From contig CM068839.1 in assembly GCA_028554795.2 (NCBI GenBank), positions 38,035,006 through 38,099,005 on the forward strand: 64,000 nucleotides of DNA. The letters run 5' to 3'. How positions within the stretch are numbered: position 1 is the first letter of the stretch; the number at the start of each line of letters is the position of its first letter. The notes under the pieces are model-generated. The model saw only the letters and a program-made list of their open reading frames with translations, was not told where the DNA came from and made no database searches. Made by a program: the position numbers and the translations under genes. Positions 16,834-27,804 of the stretch are shown piece after piece. This DNA comes from Sinohyriopsis cumingii. Taxonomy: Eukaryota > Mollusca > Bivalvia > Unionida > Unionidae.

Positions 16834-16838
16834 CATTC
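16834..16838. repeat. Right target-site duplication, cattc
   Basis: Identical to 1081-1085. Removal of the element and one copy leaves the LINE ORF2 in frame. Confidence 0.85.
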
Positions 16839-17255
16839 TCCACAGTCTTTAATCACTTTGATTGTTTCGTCTGCACTTAAATTGCGCTGCTCATTTGTTT
16901 CATAGAGGTTAACGATTAGTACCTGCTTAGTTTGAGCGGTTATTTTGACTATCTGTATTTCGAAGTCATTGGGCGGTCTACTATCTGTTAATTTATGCAT
17001 TTCTGATGTAATTCCATCTCTAACAAAGGTTGCTAACCCCCCTCCTCTTGCTGTGGGGGATCGATGCTTTAGGTATTTGGTGTTGTAGCCTATGATGTTT
17101 GGGATACGTGAGGTATCATTTAGGTGGGTTTCCTGTATGCATATAACATCTGGTTTTCTTTCCTGTTCAAGTATTTTGTTATTTAGTTGGTCAGCGTGGG
17201 CCCTAAGGCCGCGTGCATTCCATTGCCATATTTTGATTTCTGCTCTGGAATCCAT
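16834..17255 (-). pseudogene. LINE ORF2, upstream part: endonuclease N-terminus
   Basis: The fragment is 140 aa from a Met at 17255. It carries the LINE apurinic-like endonuclease start (IKIWQWNARGL), the catalytic IQETHL and a GGLATFVRDG block. It stops two codons into the inserted element. Its continuation is 1-1085. ORF1 lies just upstream at 17343, the normal two-ORF order. Confidence 0.88.
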
Positions 17256-17342
17256 CTCTAGTGCAAAAAGTCTTAATAGTTTGTTTAATTTACTGTTGTT
17301 TTCGTTTTATGCGTGTTTCCTACCAGTGAGGGTGCTACCTAT

Positions 17343-18779
17343 TTATTTTGTTTTTGGTATCCTGATTTTTGTTTTGGCCTGCTTATAGTTTACCCCATGG
17401 GAGATCATATATTCGACTATTAGGGCTTCTCTAAGAGCCCTGGGGCATTCTGCGTGGTTTGGTTTGTGGTTACCACTACAGTTAGCGCAGTGCTGATTGG
17501 TGGCGCTACATGTTTTCCGGTCTGGGTGGTGAAGACCACATTGATTGCACCGGAATAGGTTTCCGCAATTCTTAGAGTAATGCCCCCAATTTTTGCAGTT
17601 GCCACAGAACCGTGGTTTGTTTTTGAAAGCAAAAATTTTTTTAGCCTCGAGTTTTTCGGCTAATTTGATAGTTTCTGGGGTGGCGCCCTTAAAAAAGAGT
17701 ACCACTGCAGTGCTATCCTTTCCCCTTCTTGTTTTTAGGCAGATTGCTTTCTCTACTTCCTGTCCTTTACTCCTTATGTAGTCTACTATTTCATTGGTTT
17801 TATTTTGAGTTGATACGTATATGACTCCTTTGTTGTGTGTTTTTGGGGGGTTTGGGTCTATGTGTTGTTTTGTTCTGTTGTGTCTAGTGACCTGAACATT
17901 TATTTGGCCTATTCTTTCAATTTCCATATATTTGGCAATCTGTTGTTCAGTGGTGCATTTGATTATCAGCAAGTCGTCTCTAGTGCTTTTAAGCGTGAAT
18001 TCTCCTTGGTGATGTTTGTTCAATTGCCATGCTATGGTTTTAAAGGCTAACTTCGTTATTTTGGAATTTACTCCCTTGACGAAGAGAGTCAGTTCAGCGG
18101 GGTATTTCTTGTTTTGGATATTTTGCAGACTGGTCTTTTTTCCCCTGGTGTTTGTCTCTTTAGCTGACTTTGTTTCGTTGTCCATAACCGGCTTGCTGGG
18201 TCTTGTATTCTGACAGTTAGTGTGTTCCTTATTCTTTCTAACTGGTATTTGGGATTTGGTTTTCCTATTATTCTTACCTTTTGTTGAGTCGTGTGTGACT
18301 GCTTTATTTGTGGTAGGGTGAGGGCGTTCTGTTTCATCTAGTAGGTTCTCAGTTTGAGTCCCCTGGCTGCTAGTGTTTTTAACCAGCGTGGTCTGGGTTG
18401 TTTTTGTGCTTGTTGAGTATTGTTCCTCAGTTTGGGTACTCATGTCGGATGTAGTTTTGCGGTTACTCGGTAGATTGTCCACATTCTCGTTTACGCTTGG
18501 TGACAGGTAGAGTCTACTCATCGAGTCAGTTGGGGTCGAGTTGAAAATTGGCGTTAAGAACTGTATCTGTCGTTTTTCTCTTAGGGGGGATGAGACTGCT
18601 TCGGAGTAAGTTTGCCTTAGTTTATCTGCCTTTAGGTTGACCAGGCAGCTGAGATAACTATTTGATGATGTGACATTAATTTTGTTGTTATCCATCTTGA
18701 GTTTCTTTATTTGATGTAAGGTATATATGACGGGATATTTCTTTAGTTTTAATCCTGGGTTTGTTTTGATTTCTTGCAA
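17343..18779 (-). CDS. LINE ORF1, gag-like with three CCHC zinc knuckles
   Basis: The protein is up to 478 aa; Met at 18695 (MDNNKINV) is an alternative start. The N-terminal half is polar and Thr/Ser/Lys-rich. A central RNA-binding gag fold is suggested around 260-340 (residues such as LTLFVKGVN and IRSKGQEVEKAICLKTRRG). It ends in zinc knuckles CGNCKNWGHYSKNC, CNQCGLHHPDRKTC and CANCSGNHKPNHAEC. This is typical of I/Jockey-like LINEs: ORF1 coats the RNA and ORF2 copies it. The frame is fully open, so the host LINE was young when struck. Confidence 0.85.
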   Translation of the reverse strand: MQEIKTNPGLKLKKYPVIYTLHQIKKLKMDNNKINVTSSNSYLSCLVNLKADKLRQTYSEAVSSPLREKRQIQFLTPIFNSTPTDSMSRLYLSPSVNENVDNLPSNRKTTSDMSTQTEEQYSTSTKTTQTTLVKNTSSQGTQTENLLDETERPHPTTNKAVTHDSTKGKNNRKTKSQIPVRKNKEHTNCQNTRPSKPVMDNETKSAKETNTRGKKTSLQNIQNKKYPAELTLFVKGVNSKITKLAFKTIAWQLNKHHQGEFTLKSTRDDLLIIKCTTEQQIAKYMEIERIGQINVQVTRHNRTKQHIDPNPPKTHNKGVIYVSTQNKTNEIVDYIRSKGQEVEKAICLKTRRGKDSTAVVLFFKGATPETIKLAEKLEAKKIFAFKNKPRFCGNCKNWGHYSKNCGNLFRCNQCGLHHPDRKTCSATNQHCANCSGNHKPNHAECPRALREALIVEYMISHGVNYKQAKTKIRIPKTK

Positions 18780-20458
18780 TTTATTTGAGTTTAATTCTAG
18801 CTTAAAGCTATCTGTCTTAACTATACTTTATTCTACTTAGTACTATGAAAAAGCAACAGCTGTAAGGGGATATGCAAATAGCTTTTATTCTGATTTGTGT
18901 AATTAATTATTATATTACTATTATCCAATTTAAACTTATTGAAAATTATTTTCTAGCCAAATGGTCAAAGTAAAAGGTTTTACTTACCCCGATCCAATTT
19001 TCTTTTTAAGGTCTTTAGAGTTTTTAAATACAGCCTTCTAATTATACAAGTTTCATTACATTGGTCAATAATTAGTCACATGTGATGACACTTGTAACTA
19101 ATCAAACCACAGCAACTGAGAGCAGACTAAGCACTGATATTTATATGGTACAGTGGCAATATACAGTCTGTCTGCCGCAACACATGAAACAAACTGGACA
19201 AATCTGAAAGCCTTGAATTTGACTTTATTTATCTGTATGGTAGAACAGAACCTGAGTTGAAAAGCTTTTAAAGAAAGACCTTGATATCAAACCTAATAAT
19301 AACTGCAGGAGTTATATTATGGATAATTAACCATTCTCTCAGTTTCAAACTGGGCATTCCATCCCATGGGGTTCTAAATGTAAACCAAGTGTAACTGATA
19401 TCCTAATGAACTGTAAAGACCATAGCAGCACAACAGCAGGGGACCAGGTATGTCCAGATCCAGAAATCACAGACCAGTTTCAAACTGATGATGAACCACA
19501 TAAAAATTACACATCTGCTAGAACTTATGTTATGAAGATAACTTAAATTGCATTATTATTAATCCTCCTCCTCACATTCATCATAATTGAGATGCATCAT
19601 ATATGTTTTATTGTAAAATAGTTTATGCAACATAATTCAGTGAAGACCTTTGCTGCCAATTTACCAGTGAACCATTTGTTTCAATGAACATATTTTATGT
19701 TGTAACAAGGAGCATCATTTAAACATTATGATACACTTATCATGCCTGTATATGAAATCTTAATACTAACACTTATACTTGCAATACTACTACTAATAAA
19801 AACACCTGCATTGATAATTTGATTATGTTCAATTGGACTTGTATCTAAATGATCACCAGCTGTATGAAAAGACATATTTTAATATATAGATATTGGATGG
19901 AATACTAGTTACCACAATTGAATAGTCATATGATAAATGATATATTATTTTAAACAATTTATATTTGCAGTGAAACATACTTTTACATTATTTTCACTTA
20001 GATTTCATTTATAGAGCAGTATACTCTGCATTCATTAAATTACTGAAATGGTTATAATACAACAACAAATACTGCAACTTCCAGAATCACAAAAATCAAA
20101 AGATATAAACAAAAACTTCCCTACATGTATCAACAGTTGTCACTTAATAGACAGAACTCTGAAGATTTAGAATAGGATGTTAACAAATTAGGTATTCAAG
20201 TTAAAAAGAAAAAAATACCAAGTAAGCTTACTACCAAAAAATCAAACAATAACAGTGAATTTTAGTACATTCCCAGGAAACAGAATATATGATTTTTCTT
20301 AACTTGATCTGATACATCTTAAATCTATAGAAAATGATTCATATTGTATGACTAAAATATTATGTAAACAAAAATTCCATCACTTTTTTCAGATGCAACA
20401 TGCATACCCCAACCCATCCTTCTTGATCATAAAGTATACCAGCATTCCACTATAAGAT
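18780..20458. other. No gene seen
   Basis: AT-rich sequence follows the LINE. The first about 60 bp may be LINE 5' UTR. No credible exon, RNA gene or repeat is recognised. Confidence 0.5.
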
Positions 20459-20645
20459 GGGGAGCTGTAGTGGCTCAGTGGTTAGCTTTCTGGACCTGTG
20501 AAATAAGGTAGGTTCAAATTCTACCATCAGACCAACCTGGGTTAGCTACCATGGTGTGTCCTTGGGCAAGGCACTATACTTAAAGTGTCTTGGCACTAAA
20601 TAACTTACTTGTGTTGGTTTACCATAAAAGGCCAAACCAAACAAA
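20459..20645 (+). mobile_element. tRNA-derived SINE
   Basis: An A-box-like GTGGCTCAGTGGTTAGC (20471) and a B-box-like GGTTCAAATTC (20512) are spaced as in a tRNA head. A body with GTCCTTGGGCAAGGCACT and an A-rich end (about 20640) follow. The head does not fold as an intact tRNA. Confidence 0.65.
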
Positions 20646-21444
20646 AAAACAACAACTTTAAAATATGAGTTTTGTCAATACTAAGTAATTGAAAATCATA
20701 CTGAAGAAATGTTTTTGTTAATACAGATTAATGGATCTAAAAAATCTCTTTCTTCTGCAGGAGTTTAAAATGTTAAATTAAAAAGGTCATGGTACACATT
20801 GCTTTGTTCGTACACATCAGGCTCCGTAACCCATATCCAACTAAAAATTTTAGTAGAGTCTGAATAAAACATATTTTAATCTGGATGATAATATTCTTTC
20901 TCCATTCATATATTACACCACCAAGATTGATCCAAATAAGATTACATTTTACTATAACACTGAGGATGAGTATGCCTCTTAACAACTTACAAATGTGGAG
21001 AGAATGGAGTTAAACTGAACTTTGATTTCTTTTCAACCATAGCACAAGATGATCATTTATTATGAAAAAACCTGAATAAAGTTGGAGTTCATAACCATGA
21101 CAGTCTTGATACAATATAAATTCAATATATTATTGTTGTCTTGAGGTATAGTTCTGTATATTACAATCTCACACAAGATCAGAGTATATTTTAGTACCAT
21201 ACAGTTAATTCGGGATTGTATTAATACCTATTCTGGTGAATGAACATTAAATAAGATTTACTATTTTGGAACCAGTTGCAATAAAGTTTACTAAACAAGA
21301 GAAAATATGACTTTACTATAATATCTAAAATGTAAAATCTGCAAACAGAATACTTGCTTGACTTTACACTTCAACTATATCATAATATTTATTTGAAATG
21401 AATTTATACAAATGGCATTAAATTGGGTTTCAGGCTGGTAATGA
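20646..21444. other. No gene seen
   Basis: AT-rich sequence with scattered stops in all frames. Confidence 0.45.
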
Positions 21445-21720
21445 CAATGGTAGTAGTGAATAGGGACGGTCTAGGGACTAGGGAACTTCCATGTTAAAAA
21501 GGGTATATCCACTCTGGGGACTATGTAATTTAACATGGGAGAAAAAAAAAAAATATCCATTCTAGGGACAAGGGGAATTTAACATGGGAGAAAGAAAAAA
21601 AACTATTCACTCTAGGGACAAGGGAAATTGAACATGGGGAATAAATCGTGGGACTGTCTTGGGACTAGGGGAAATGGAACAGGGTCGGGACCCTATTTTA
21701 ATAAGGTCCCGACCTGATGG
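21445..21720. repeat. Tandem repeat of about 60 bp
   Basis: Three diverged units (from about 21509, 21554 and 21611) share CTAGGGACAAGGG and TTTAACATGGG with A-rich spacers. Shorter echoes lie on both sides, and a hairpin with GGTCGGGACC lies near 21683-21714. Confidence 0.6.
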
Positions 21721-21849
21721 GTCTATGAAAATGGAACAGGCGAAAATTGAAACAGGGAGGGGTCTCTATTTTTTTATTATTTTTTTAAACAAAAAAATAA
21801 AAAAAGGGGTAGGCAATTGAAAGTCAAGATCTTTTCGAGAGATAGGAAT

Positions 21850-21865
21850 GGCCCTGAAAAGGGCC
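21850..21865 (-). terminator. Histone-type 3' stem-loop, minus strand
   Basis: On the minus strand this reads GGCCCTTTTCAGGGCC: a six-pair stem with TTTC loop, identical to the metazoan histone mRNA 3' consensus. A purine-rich TCTCGAAAAGA lies about 15 bp downstream, in the place of a histone downstream element. It follows a gene that is not a histone. Confidence 0.6.
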
Positions 21866-21949
21866 TTTGGTTTTATGTTAATATACATAAAGGGCATCTG
21901 TGACATCTTCTTCTTGACCTTAGGCTGTGCCTGACTGCAGGACCATAGA

Positions 21950-22116
21950 TTAAGACTCTTTTGAGGCATCCTTGATGCCCCACATAAGATTCTTCGCATC
22001 CACAGGCTGGTGTCTGTCCTGTGGATAACTGTCCAGTTGGATCGGACATACATTGATATGTCCGTCCGGAACATCATCGAAGACACAAGCGTTGAAGATT
22101 GTACATCGGTCCACAT
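21950..22116 (-). pseudogene. Small minus-strand gene of the divergent pair, unknown, probably frameshifted
   Basis: Met at 22116 (MWTDVQSS) lies about 45 bp downstream of a TATA box (22162-22169). The Met frame runs through the stem-loop to 21766 with odd composition. The neighbouring frame, reading FNACVFDDVPDGHINV and ending in a TAA at 21950, looks more protein-like and stops 84 bp before the stem-loop. A frameshift early in the gene is likely. No family is recognised and it is not a histone. Confidence 0.4.
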
Positions 22117-22161
22117 GTTGGGGTGCTGAGTAACAGGTGAAGGAATGCAGTGAACTGTACT

Positions 22162-22169
22162 TATTTATA
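22162..22169 (-). promoter_or_regulatory. TATA box, TATAAATA, minus strand
   Basis: It lies about 45 bp before the Met at 22116 and shares a roughly 120-bp divergent promoter with the plus gene. Confidence 0.5.
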
Positions 22170-22267
22170 GGGGGAGGAAGGATTGAAACGGATTGAGTTT
22201 GTTGACCAATCCAAACACGCGTTACAAAATTCAGTCAGCCCACGTCCAATCCGAAGAGAGCAGTCTG

Positions 22268-22275
22268 TGACGTCA
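22268..22275. promoter_or_regulatory. CRE/ATF palindrome TGACGTCA
   Basis: A perfect 8-bp CRE just upstream of the plus-strand TATA. Confidence 0.5.
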
Positions 22276-22282
22276 CATAGTC

Positions 22283-22289
22283 TATATAG
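22283..22289 (+). promoter_or_regulatory. TATA box, TATATAG
   Basis: It lies about 48 bp before ATG 22337. Confidence 0.45.
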
Positions 22290-22336
22290 ATTCGCTAGCG
22301 CCTGTGCGTAGTCAATCTAAGCGACAGTTTTTCAAC

Positions 22337-22901
22337 ATGACGGAAACTCAGAAAACGATCAGTTTGGGTGCACTGATGGTGGAGACTACCCAAGGGAACC
22401 CAGACTTACTTTCAGAAGAGGTGAATTGGGATTTTGTGGATTTTTTTACCTTGCAAGAATTTGTTCCTGAACCTTCGTCACCTTCTCCTTCATTACCGCA
22501 CATGGAAAATTTTAGACAGAGACAGAAAGAAGAATTGGAGAAATTTATACAACAGCAAAAGGAAGCGGAACAAGCTTTTCTCCTACAGCAACAGCAGCAA
22601 GAAGAAGAGGTAAGAAAAAAACAAGAAGAAGAAGACGCAGCAGCAAAGAAACAAGGGTGTCAAAATCAAACGGTCACGGTACTGTTAGACATTTTAGTTA
22701 AGAAGTCTGAAACAGATGTATCAGACTTCTTTATTACGGCCGAAGAGAATACGACCTTCCCAAGCTAAACACTCCAACCCTGTGACTACGCCTACTGCAC
22801 CATCCTTAGTGATTTCAACGAAATCATCATCAACAGTACGCAGTCCAGAAGTAGGCCTTGGCCATGGCAAAGGCTTAAGACAGTTAAAGTTGATTGTTTA
22901 A
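22337..22901 (+). pseudogene. Plus-strand gene of the divergent pair: Glu/Gln-rich coiled-coil protein
   Basis: From Met 22337 the frame gives 143 aa. An acidic start (SEEVNWDFVDFF) is followed by a Gln/Glu/Lys coiled coil (about residues 55-105). The frame ends at 22768, while an overlapping frame (22716-22901) continues with a basic Ser/Thr/Pro tail and stops 23 bp before the stem-loop at 22924. A single frameshift would join them, so the gene is either broken or spliced. The family is unknown. Confidence 0.45.
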
Positions 22902-22923
22902 ACTCACCCCTTACACCAAAAAA

Positions 22924-22939
22924 GGCCCTTTTCAGGGCC
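22924..22939 (+). terminator. Histone-type 3' stem-loop, plus strand
   Basis: GGCCCTTTTCAGGGCC is followed by ATCCA and, 12 bp later, TCTCGAAAAGAGATAGG. The whole 3' module matches the minus-strand copy (21815-21872) well beyond the stem, through CTTTCAATTGCC. Confidence 0.62.
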
Positions 22940-23165
22940 ATCCACGTCTCTCGAAAAGAGATAGGCTTTCAATTGCCAATAACTAAAAAAAACCATTTTA
23001 CCCAATAGTACCTGTCTGTGTATGAGTGTGCGTGAGTGTAGGTTCTTATTTTAAAATCAAAACCCAAAGACACTTACCTTTTATAATTAATTTATTCTTT
23101 TATAAATATTTACAATTCACAATTCACAACAGAGCACTTTAAAAAGTTCATAGACTTATTCTGTC

Positions 23166-23660
23166 TCATTGTTCACTCTCTGTTTTTTTAATATCTTCAC
23201 CGTCATAGTCTTTTCCTCCTCTTCCTCCTCACTTTCTTCCCTTCTTTTCTTCTCCTGTTTCTTTTTCTTCACCTGTCTGTTTTCTTCCTCTTCTTCTTCC
23301 TCTTCCTCTGAAGAATCCCTCTCTTCTTCTGACTCCTCTTGTTTCTTTTTTGGGCAGTCTGGTGACCAATGTCCTTTTTCTTGACAATAATAACAGGTAT
23401 CTTGACTTTTGTCTCTTCTAACCCCTTTTTTTTCTTTTTTGACGGTCTGGACACTCTGAAGACCAATGCCCTTTCTTCTGACAGATATAGCAAGTATCTT
23501 GACTTTTATCTTGAAAGGAAGGAGAGTAGTCCCTCGGCTGGTCTGAAGAGAATTTTCTAATGACCCCTCGCAAAGCTCTGATGAAACGTTCGATCTTGGT
23601 AGTCTCTTCCATTGTTGTGCTCAGTTTGAGAGTGAAATGAATAGTGAAAGGACAAGACAC
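23166..23660 (-). pseudogene. Two-zinc-knuckle acidic protein, frameshifted
   Basis: From Met 23660 (or MEET at 23612) the frame contains knuckle CYICQKKGHWSSEC and then stops after a poly-A run (about 23421-23440). The next frame carries a near-duplicate knuckle CYYCQEKGHWSPDC followed by a long Glu/Lys tract to 23166. The repeated SQDTCYxCQxKGHWS points to tandem duplication of the finger. It resembles a retroelement gag or a nucleic-acid chaperone, but the setting between Polinton-type genes suggests an accessory viral gene. Confidence 0.5.
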
Positions 23661-23769
23661 ATACCCTTTATATACGCTGGTCTGCTATGACTATAAATTA
23701 ATCCATGGTGTTTAAACTTTAGTCATTTGACTTTTTGCTATCGAGATGAAATGATCCAATTCATTTGAG

Positions 23770-26700
23770 AAGAAAGAAGAAGAAAGTAAGAGGCAGAAAC
23801 GTGATCTATCGCCTCGTACTAGGGCTGAAGTCTTGGCACAAATTCATGCCAGTGATTTTGAAGAGGACATGAGTGAACCAGAATCCAAACCCTCTAAACA
23901 AAGTTTACCACCCTTAGTCAACCCTGAAAAGTACTATGACATTCGAGAGACGGAAAAGCGTCCCTCTAGAAAATTTAGAACTACGGCTTACAAATACACA
24001 GTGAAGTTTAAAGATTTCAAGACTGAAGTACTGTTAGAGAAAGCAAAAGGGTTCATCACCGACATGTGGGATTCTTTGCTCACCACACTCAAGCGACAAT
24101 GTCAACCCAAAGAAGATGATCGCTTGAGACTTTCCATACAACATGACGGCTTGAAATCCCCTGTTTGGATCGAGTTTAGCAGCCCTGCAGAATTGACCAC
24201 TTCCAAAGTCATGGACAAGATTCAACACGTGCAACAATCTAATGACCAGTTTGACATCACCGATGGAAAAGCCACACTGGACATGACCCACGTCTCTCCT
24301 CCTCAAGGGACCGGACAATGCAGAAAGACCTTATTGGTCAACAACCTTCGCATTACCAAAACAAGTCTTGTCCAAATTAACAATTTTCAAGACCACATGT
24401 GTTTAGCCCGAGCCATCGTGGTGGGATGAACCTATGCCGACAAGAACGACACGGTAGAATGGAAAAGAGCCTGGGAGAACATTCGAAAATCGAACCAAGC
24501 CAAACAACGAAATGAAGCAGAACTTCTGTTACAACAAGCATGCCTGTCCAAAGACACATCCTGTGGCATTCCTGAGATGCAAAAATTGCAAGATGCCCTA
24601 GCTCCACGATACAACTTGAAAGTGCACCCTCAAGAAGTGCGCGGGTCTCTGTTGTTTCAAGGGAAAGACTTTAAGGATGGAAAATACATTCACCTCTATC
24701 ATCACGATGACCATTTCGATACCATTACCACTATCACTGGATTCCTGGGATACAAATATTACTGTGAGAAATGTGACTTATGATGGTTATAATAATCGAG
24801 AGCAACACAAACACTGTGGATCGAAATGCTCAGGATGTTTGGCCTCTCAACCCTGTCTGAGCGAAGGGCAAGAACCAGTGCATTGTCCTGCTTGTCTGCG
24901 CACATTTGTCAGCCCTGCCTGTTACCAACAACATCTGAAGATGCAAGGTTCACAGAAGAAATGTGCTTGTCAACTCCTGAGATTGTGCCCAATGTGTGGA
25001 CAAGGTCTATGTATCAACAGTACCAAGGCACACGTATGTTCAGGAAAGAAAAAATGTCACATTTTCACTGCATTGTGGACTTGGAACACCAATGCTACAT
25101 ACAAAAATACCAATCCCAACCAGAGAAAGAGGATGGTCACAAGAAGAAGAAAGGCAATTTCATCTTTTTCGATTTCGAATGCATGCAAGAGACCAGTATT
25201 CACATTCCTAATTTCTGCGTGGCTCATCGAGCGTGCGAGAAGTGATTCAAGAACCTATCTTGAGTTATTGCCCTCACTGCAGTAAGATTCCTGGAGGGCG
25301 TGAAAAAATCTTTCAAGGACCGAACACACTAGCCGATTTCACACAATGGGTCTTAGACCCCATCGACAAGACGTGGAGCCAAGAGGACATCAAACATTAT
25401 TATGGAGATTGTCATTGTCATGCCACGGTGATGGCTCACAATTTCTCCGGATACGATGGACAGTTTCTTTTGAGATGTTATACGGAACGTGGCATCGAGC
25501 GTCCTAAAATCACTTTGAACAGAGCCAAAATCATTTTCATGCAAGTGGGACAAGTGCAGTTTAAAGATTCGATGAGCTACTTAGCCATGCCTTTGAGTCG
25601 AATGCCTAAAATGTTTGGAATGACAGAAATGGCTAAAGGGTACTTTCCACACTTTTTCAATACAGAAGCCAATCAACACGCCGTTCTACCCCATTTGCCT
25701 CAGGCTCACTATTACGACCCTGACAACATGCGTACCGAACGAGAAACTTTCTATGCTTGGTACCAGGCTCACGCCTCCGACCCTTTCGACTTTCAGGAAG
25801 AAATGCTAAAGTATCGTCGTTCCGACATGGACATTTTACGGCGATGCTGTGGAAAATTTTGAGAACTGTTCATGGAACATAGAGGGGTTGATCATTTAAA
25901 AGAGGCTTGCACCATTGCCAAAGCGTGTTCCTTAGTCTACCGACAACGATTCATGCTTGAAAACACTGTGGCTGTCATCAGTCCTCAAACGACCAACTAT
26001 GTCAAACGTCAATACTCGATCAAAGCCCCATGCTGGTTGCATTACTTGTGCGACAAGGAAGACAAATGGATTCAGCATGCCCGCAACGGACAGGACGAAA
26101 GATCATCGGAATGCATTCGGTCAATGGCTGGGACTTAGAAAACCCCAAGATCATGTACGAGTTTAACGGTTGCTTATTTCACGGATGTCCCGTCTGTTAC
26201 CCTGACCGCGGCACTAAAAATCAGTTCTTACAACGAACCATGGAAGACTTGTACCAGGCCATTTATCAGCCACGCCTAAAGTTAGAACAGGAAGGATACC
26301 AAGTGGTGGAAATGTGGGAACACAAATACAATCACCGTTTGAACACCGATCCCGAGTTTAAACGCCTCATGGAAAGTTACCAGTTCATGGACCCCCTGAA
26401 CCCAAGTAATAGTTTGTACGGAGGAAGGACCAATGCCACCTGTTTGCTGTACCAAGCTGACGAAGAGAAAGGAGAAGAAATCAAATACTTGGACGTGTGT
26501 TCACTGTATCCCTACGTGTGCAAATATTGTTGCTTTCCTGCAGGGCACCCACAATTGTTCACCGAACACATCGACCTAAAAAACATTCGACAATACGAAG
26601 GCTTGATCAAGTGCAAAGTTTTGCCTCCCACGAACCTATACCATCCCGTCTTACCTCGCCATTGCCAAGGCAAACTTATGTTTCCTTTGTGCCGTACTTG

Positions 26701-27650
26701 TGCTGAAACGTGCAACCAAGATCAACCTTGTCATCACACCCAGGAAGAATGGGCCTTGACGGGGACATGGGTCAGCGTAGAATTGTTCAAAGCTCTGAAC
26801 ATGGGATACCAACTGTTAGAAGTGTACGAAATTTGCCACTTTCCCAAGACACAATAATTCCACAAGGGTGACCCCACGCAGAAAGGCATTTTCGCAGACT
26901 ACGTGGATGCCTTTTTGAAACTGATCAAGAAGCCAGTGGCTATCTGTCCTGGTGTCACACTCCCGAAGACCAAAAGACATTCAGAGAGAAATTCTGGGCA
27001 CAAGAAGGCATTACTTTAGATCACATTGAGAAAAACGAAGGCAGGCGATCGTTTGCCAAAGTGATGTTAAATTGCTTGTGGGGTAAAATGGCACAATGAC
27101 CGTGTTTACCCAAGACGGAGTATTTGACCGAACCTTCCCGCTACTTTCAGATGATTCACGACAAAGCCAAATTCATGAAACACGTGGACGTCATTCGTGA
27201 GGATTTGATCTTGGTGAATTACGAAGAAGATCTGAACTTTGTAGAAGATGACCCCTTTGGAAATGTCATCATTGCAGCTTACATGACAGCTCATGCTCGC
27301 TTAAAATTGTACGAAGCTTTAGAACTGTTAGGGGAACGTGTCTTGTACTTTGACATGGACAGTTGCATTTATATCGATCACCCGAGTCAACAGCACCCTG
27401 ACATCGAAGGAGACCGTTTAGGAGCCTGGACAGACAAGCACCCCGATGACAAGATTCTAAGTTTCGTTAGTGGTGGTCCCAAAAATTACGGCTACGAATA
27501 CTGGGCCAAACAAGGAGAAGTGCACACGAAGTGTAAAGTGAAAGGACTTACTCTGAATTATCGTACCAGTCGAGTGGTCAACTTTGGCATATTGAAAGAA
27601 GCCTTGCAGTCTAGAGAAAGTGACCACCTATCAACCCAACAAGATTGTAC
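23770..27650 (+). pseudogene. Polinton-type protein-primed DNA polymerase B, decayed
   Basis: Collinear fragments in shifting frames cover the family. An N-terminal domain (23833-24429) is followed by a Cys-rich finger region (KYYCEKC, near 24760) and exonuclease motifs (AHNFSGYDGQFLL near 25435; FKDSMSYLAMPLSRMPKMFG near 25570). Then come palm motif A (LDVCSLYPYV near 26493), motif B (KVMLNCLWGKM near 27061) and motif C (YFDMDSCIYI near 27350). At least four in-frame TGA stops (24427, 25242, 25860, 27098) plus a TAA (26856) and frame changes inactivate it. It is a different polymerase lineage from block 1. Confidence 0.85.
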
Positions 27651-27804
27651 GTTTACCCACACACCACATCGTCAGTCGACCCTTGGAAAAAGTCTATCAA
27701 ATCGTGTAGCAGAAGCGAGTGCGGCTTCCCACCCACTTTACTTTGCCGTATGGACATGTCGGTATAAAACATTGGTTGTAAGAGGATAGCCACCCACCAG
27801 AAGG

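Noticed and set aside
1080..16839. 6-bp target duplication
   Set aside because: The base beyond cattc differs on each side (c on the left, t on the right), so only 5 bp are supported.
20459..20540. tRNA gene
   Set aside because: A and B boxes are present but the arms do not fold into a complete cloverleaf; treated as a SINE head, as is 31163-31240.
21950..22901. Histone genes
   Set aside because: Stem-loops are histone-like but neither product has a histone fold signature.
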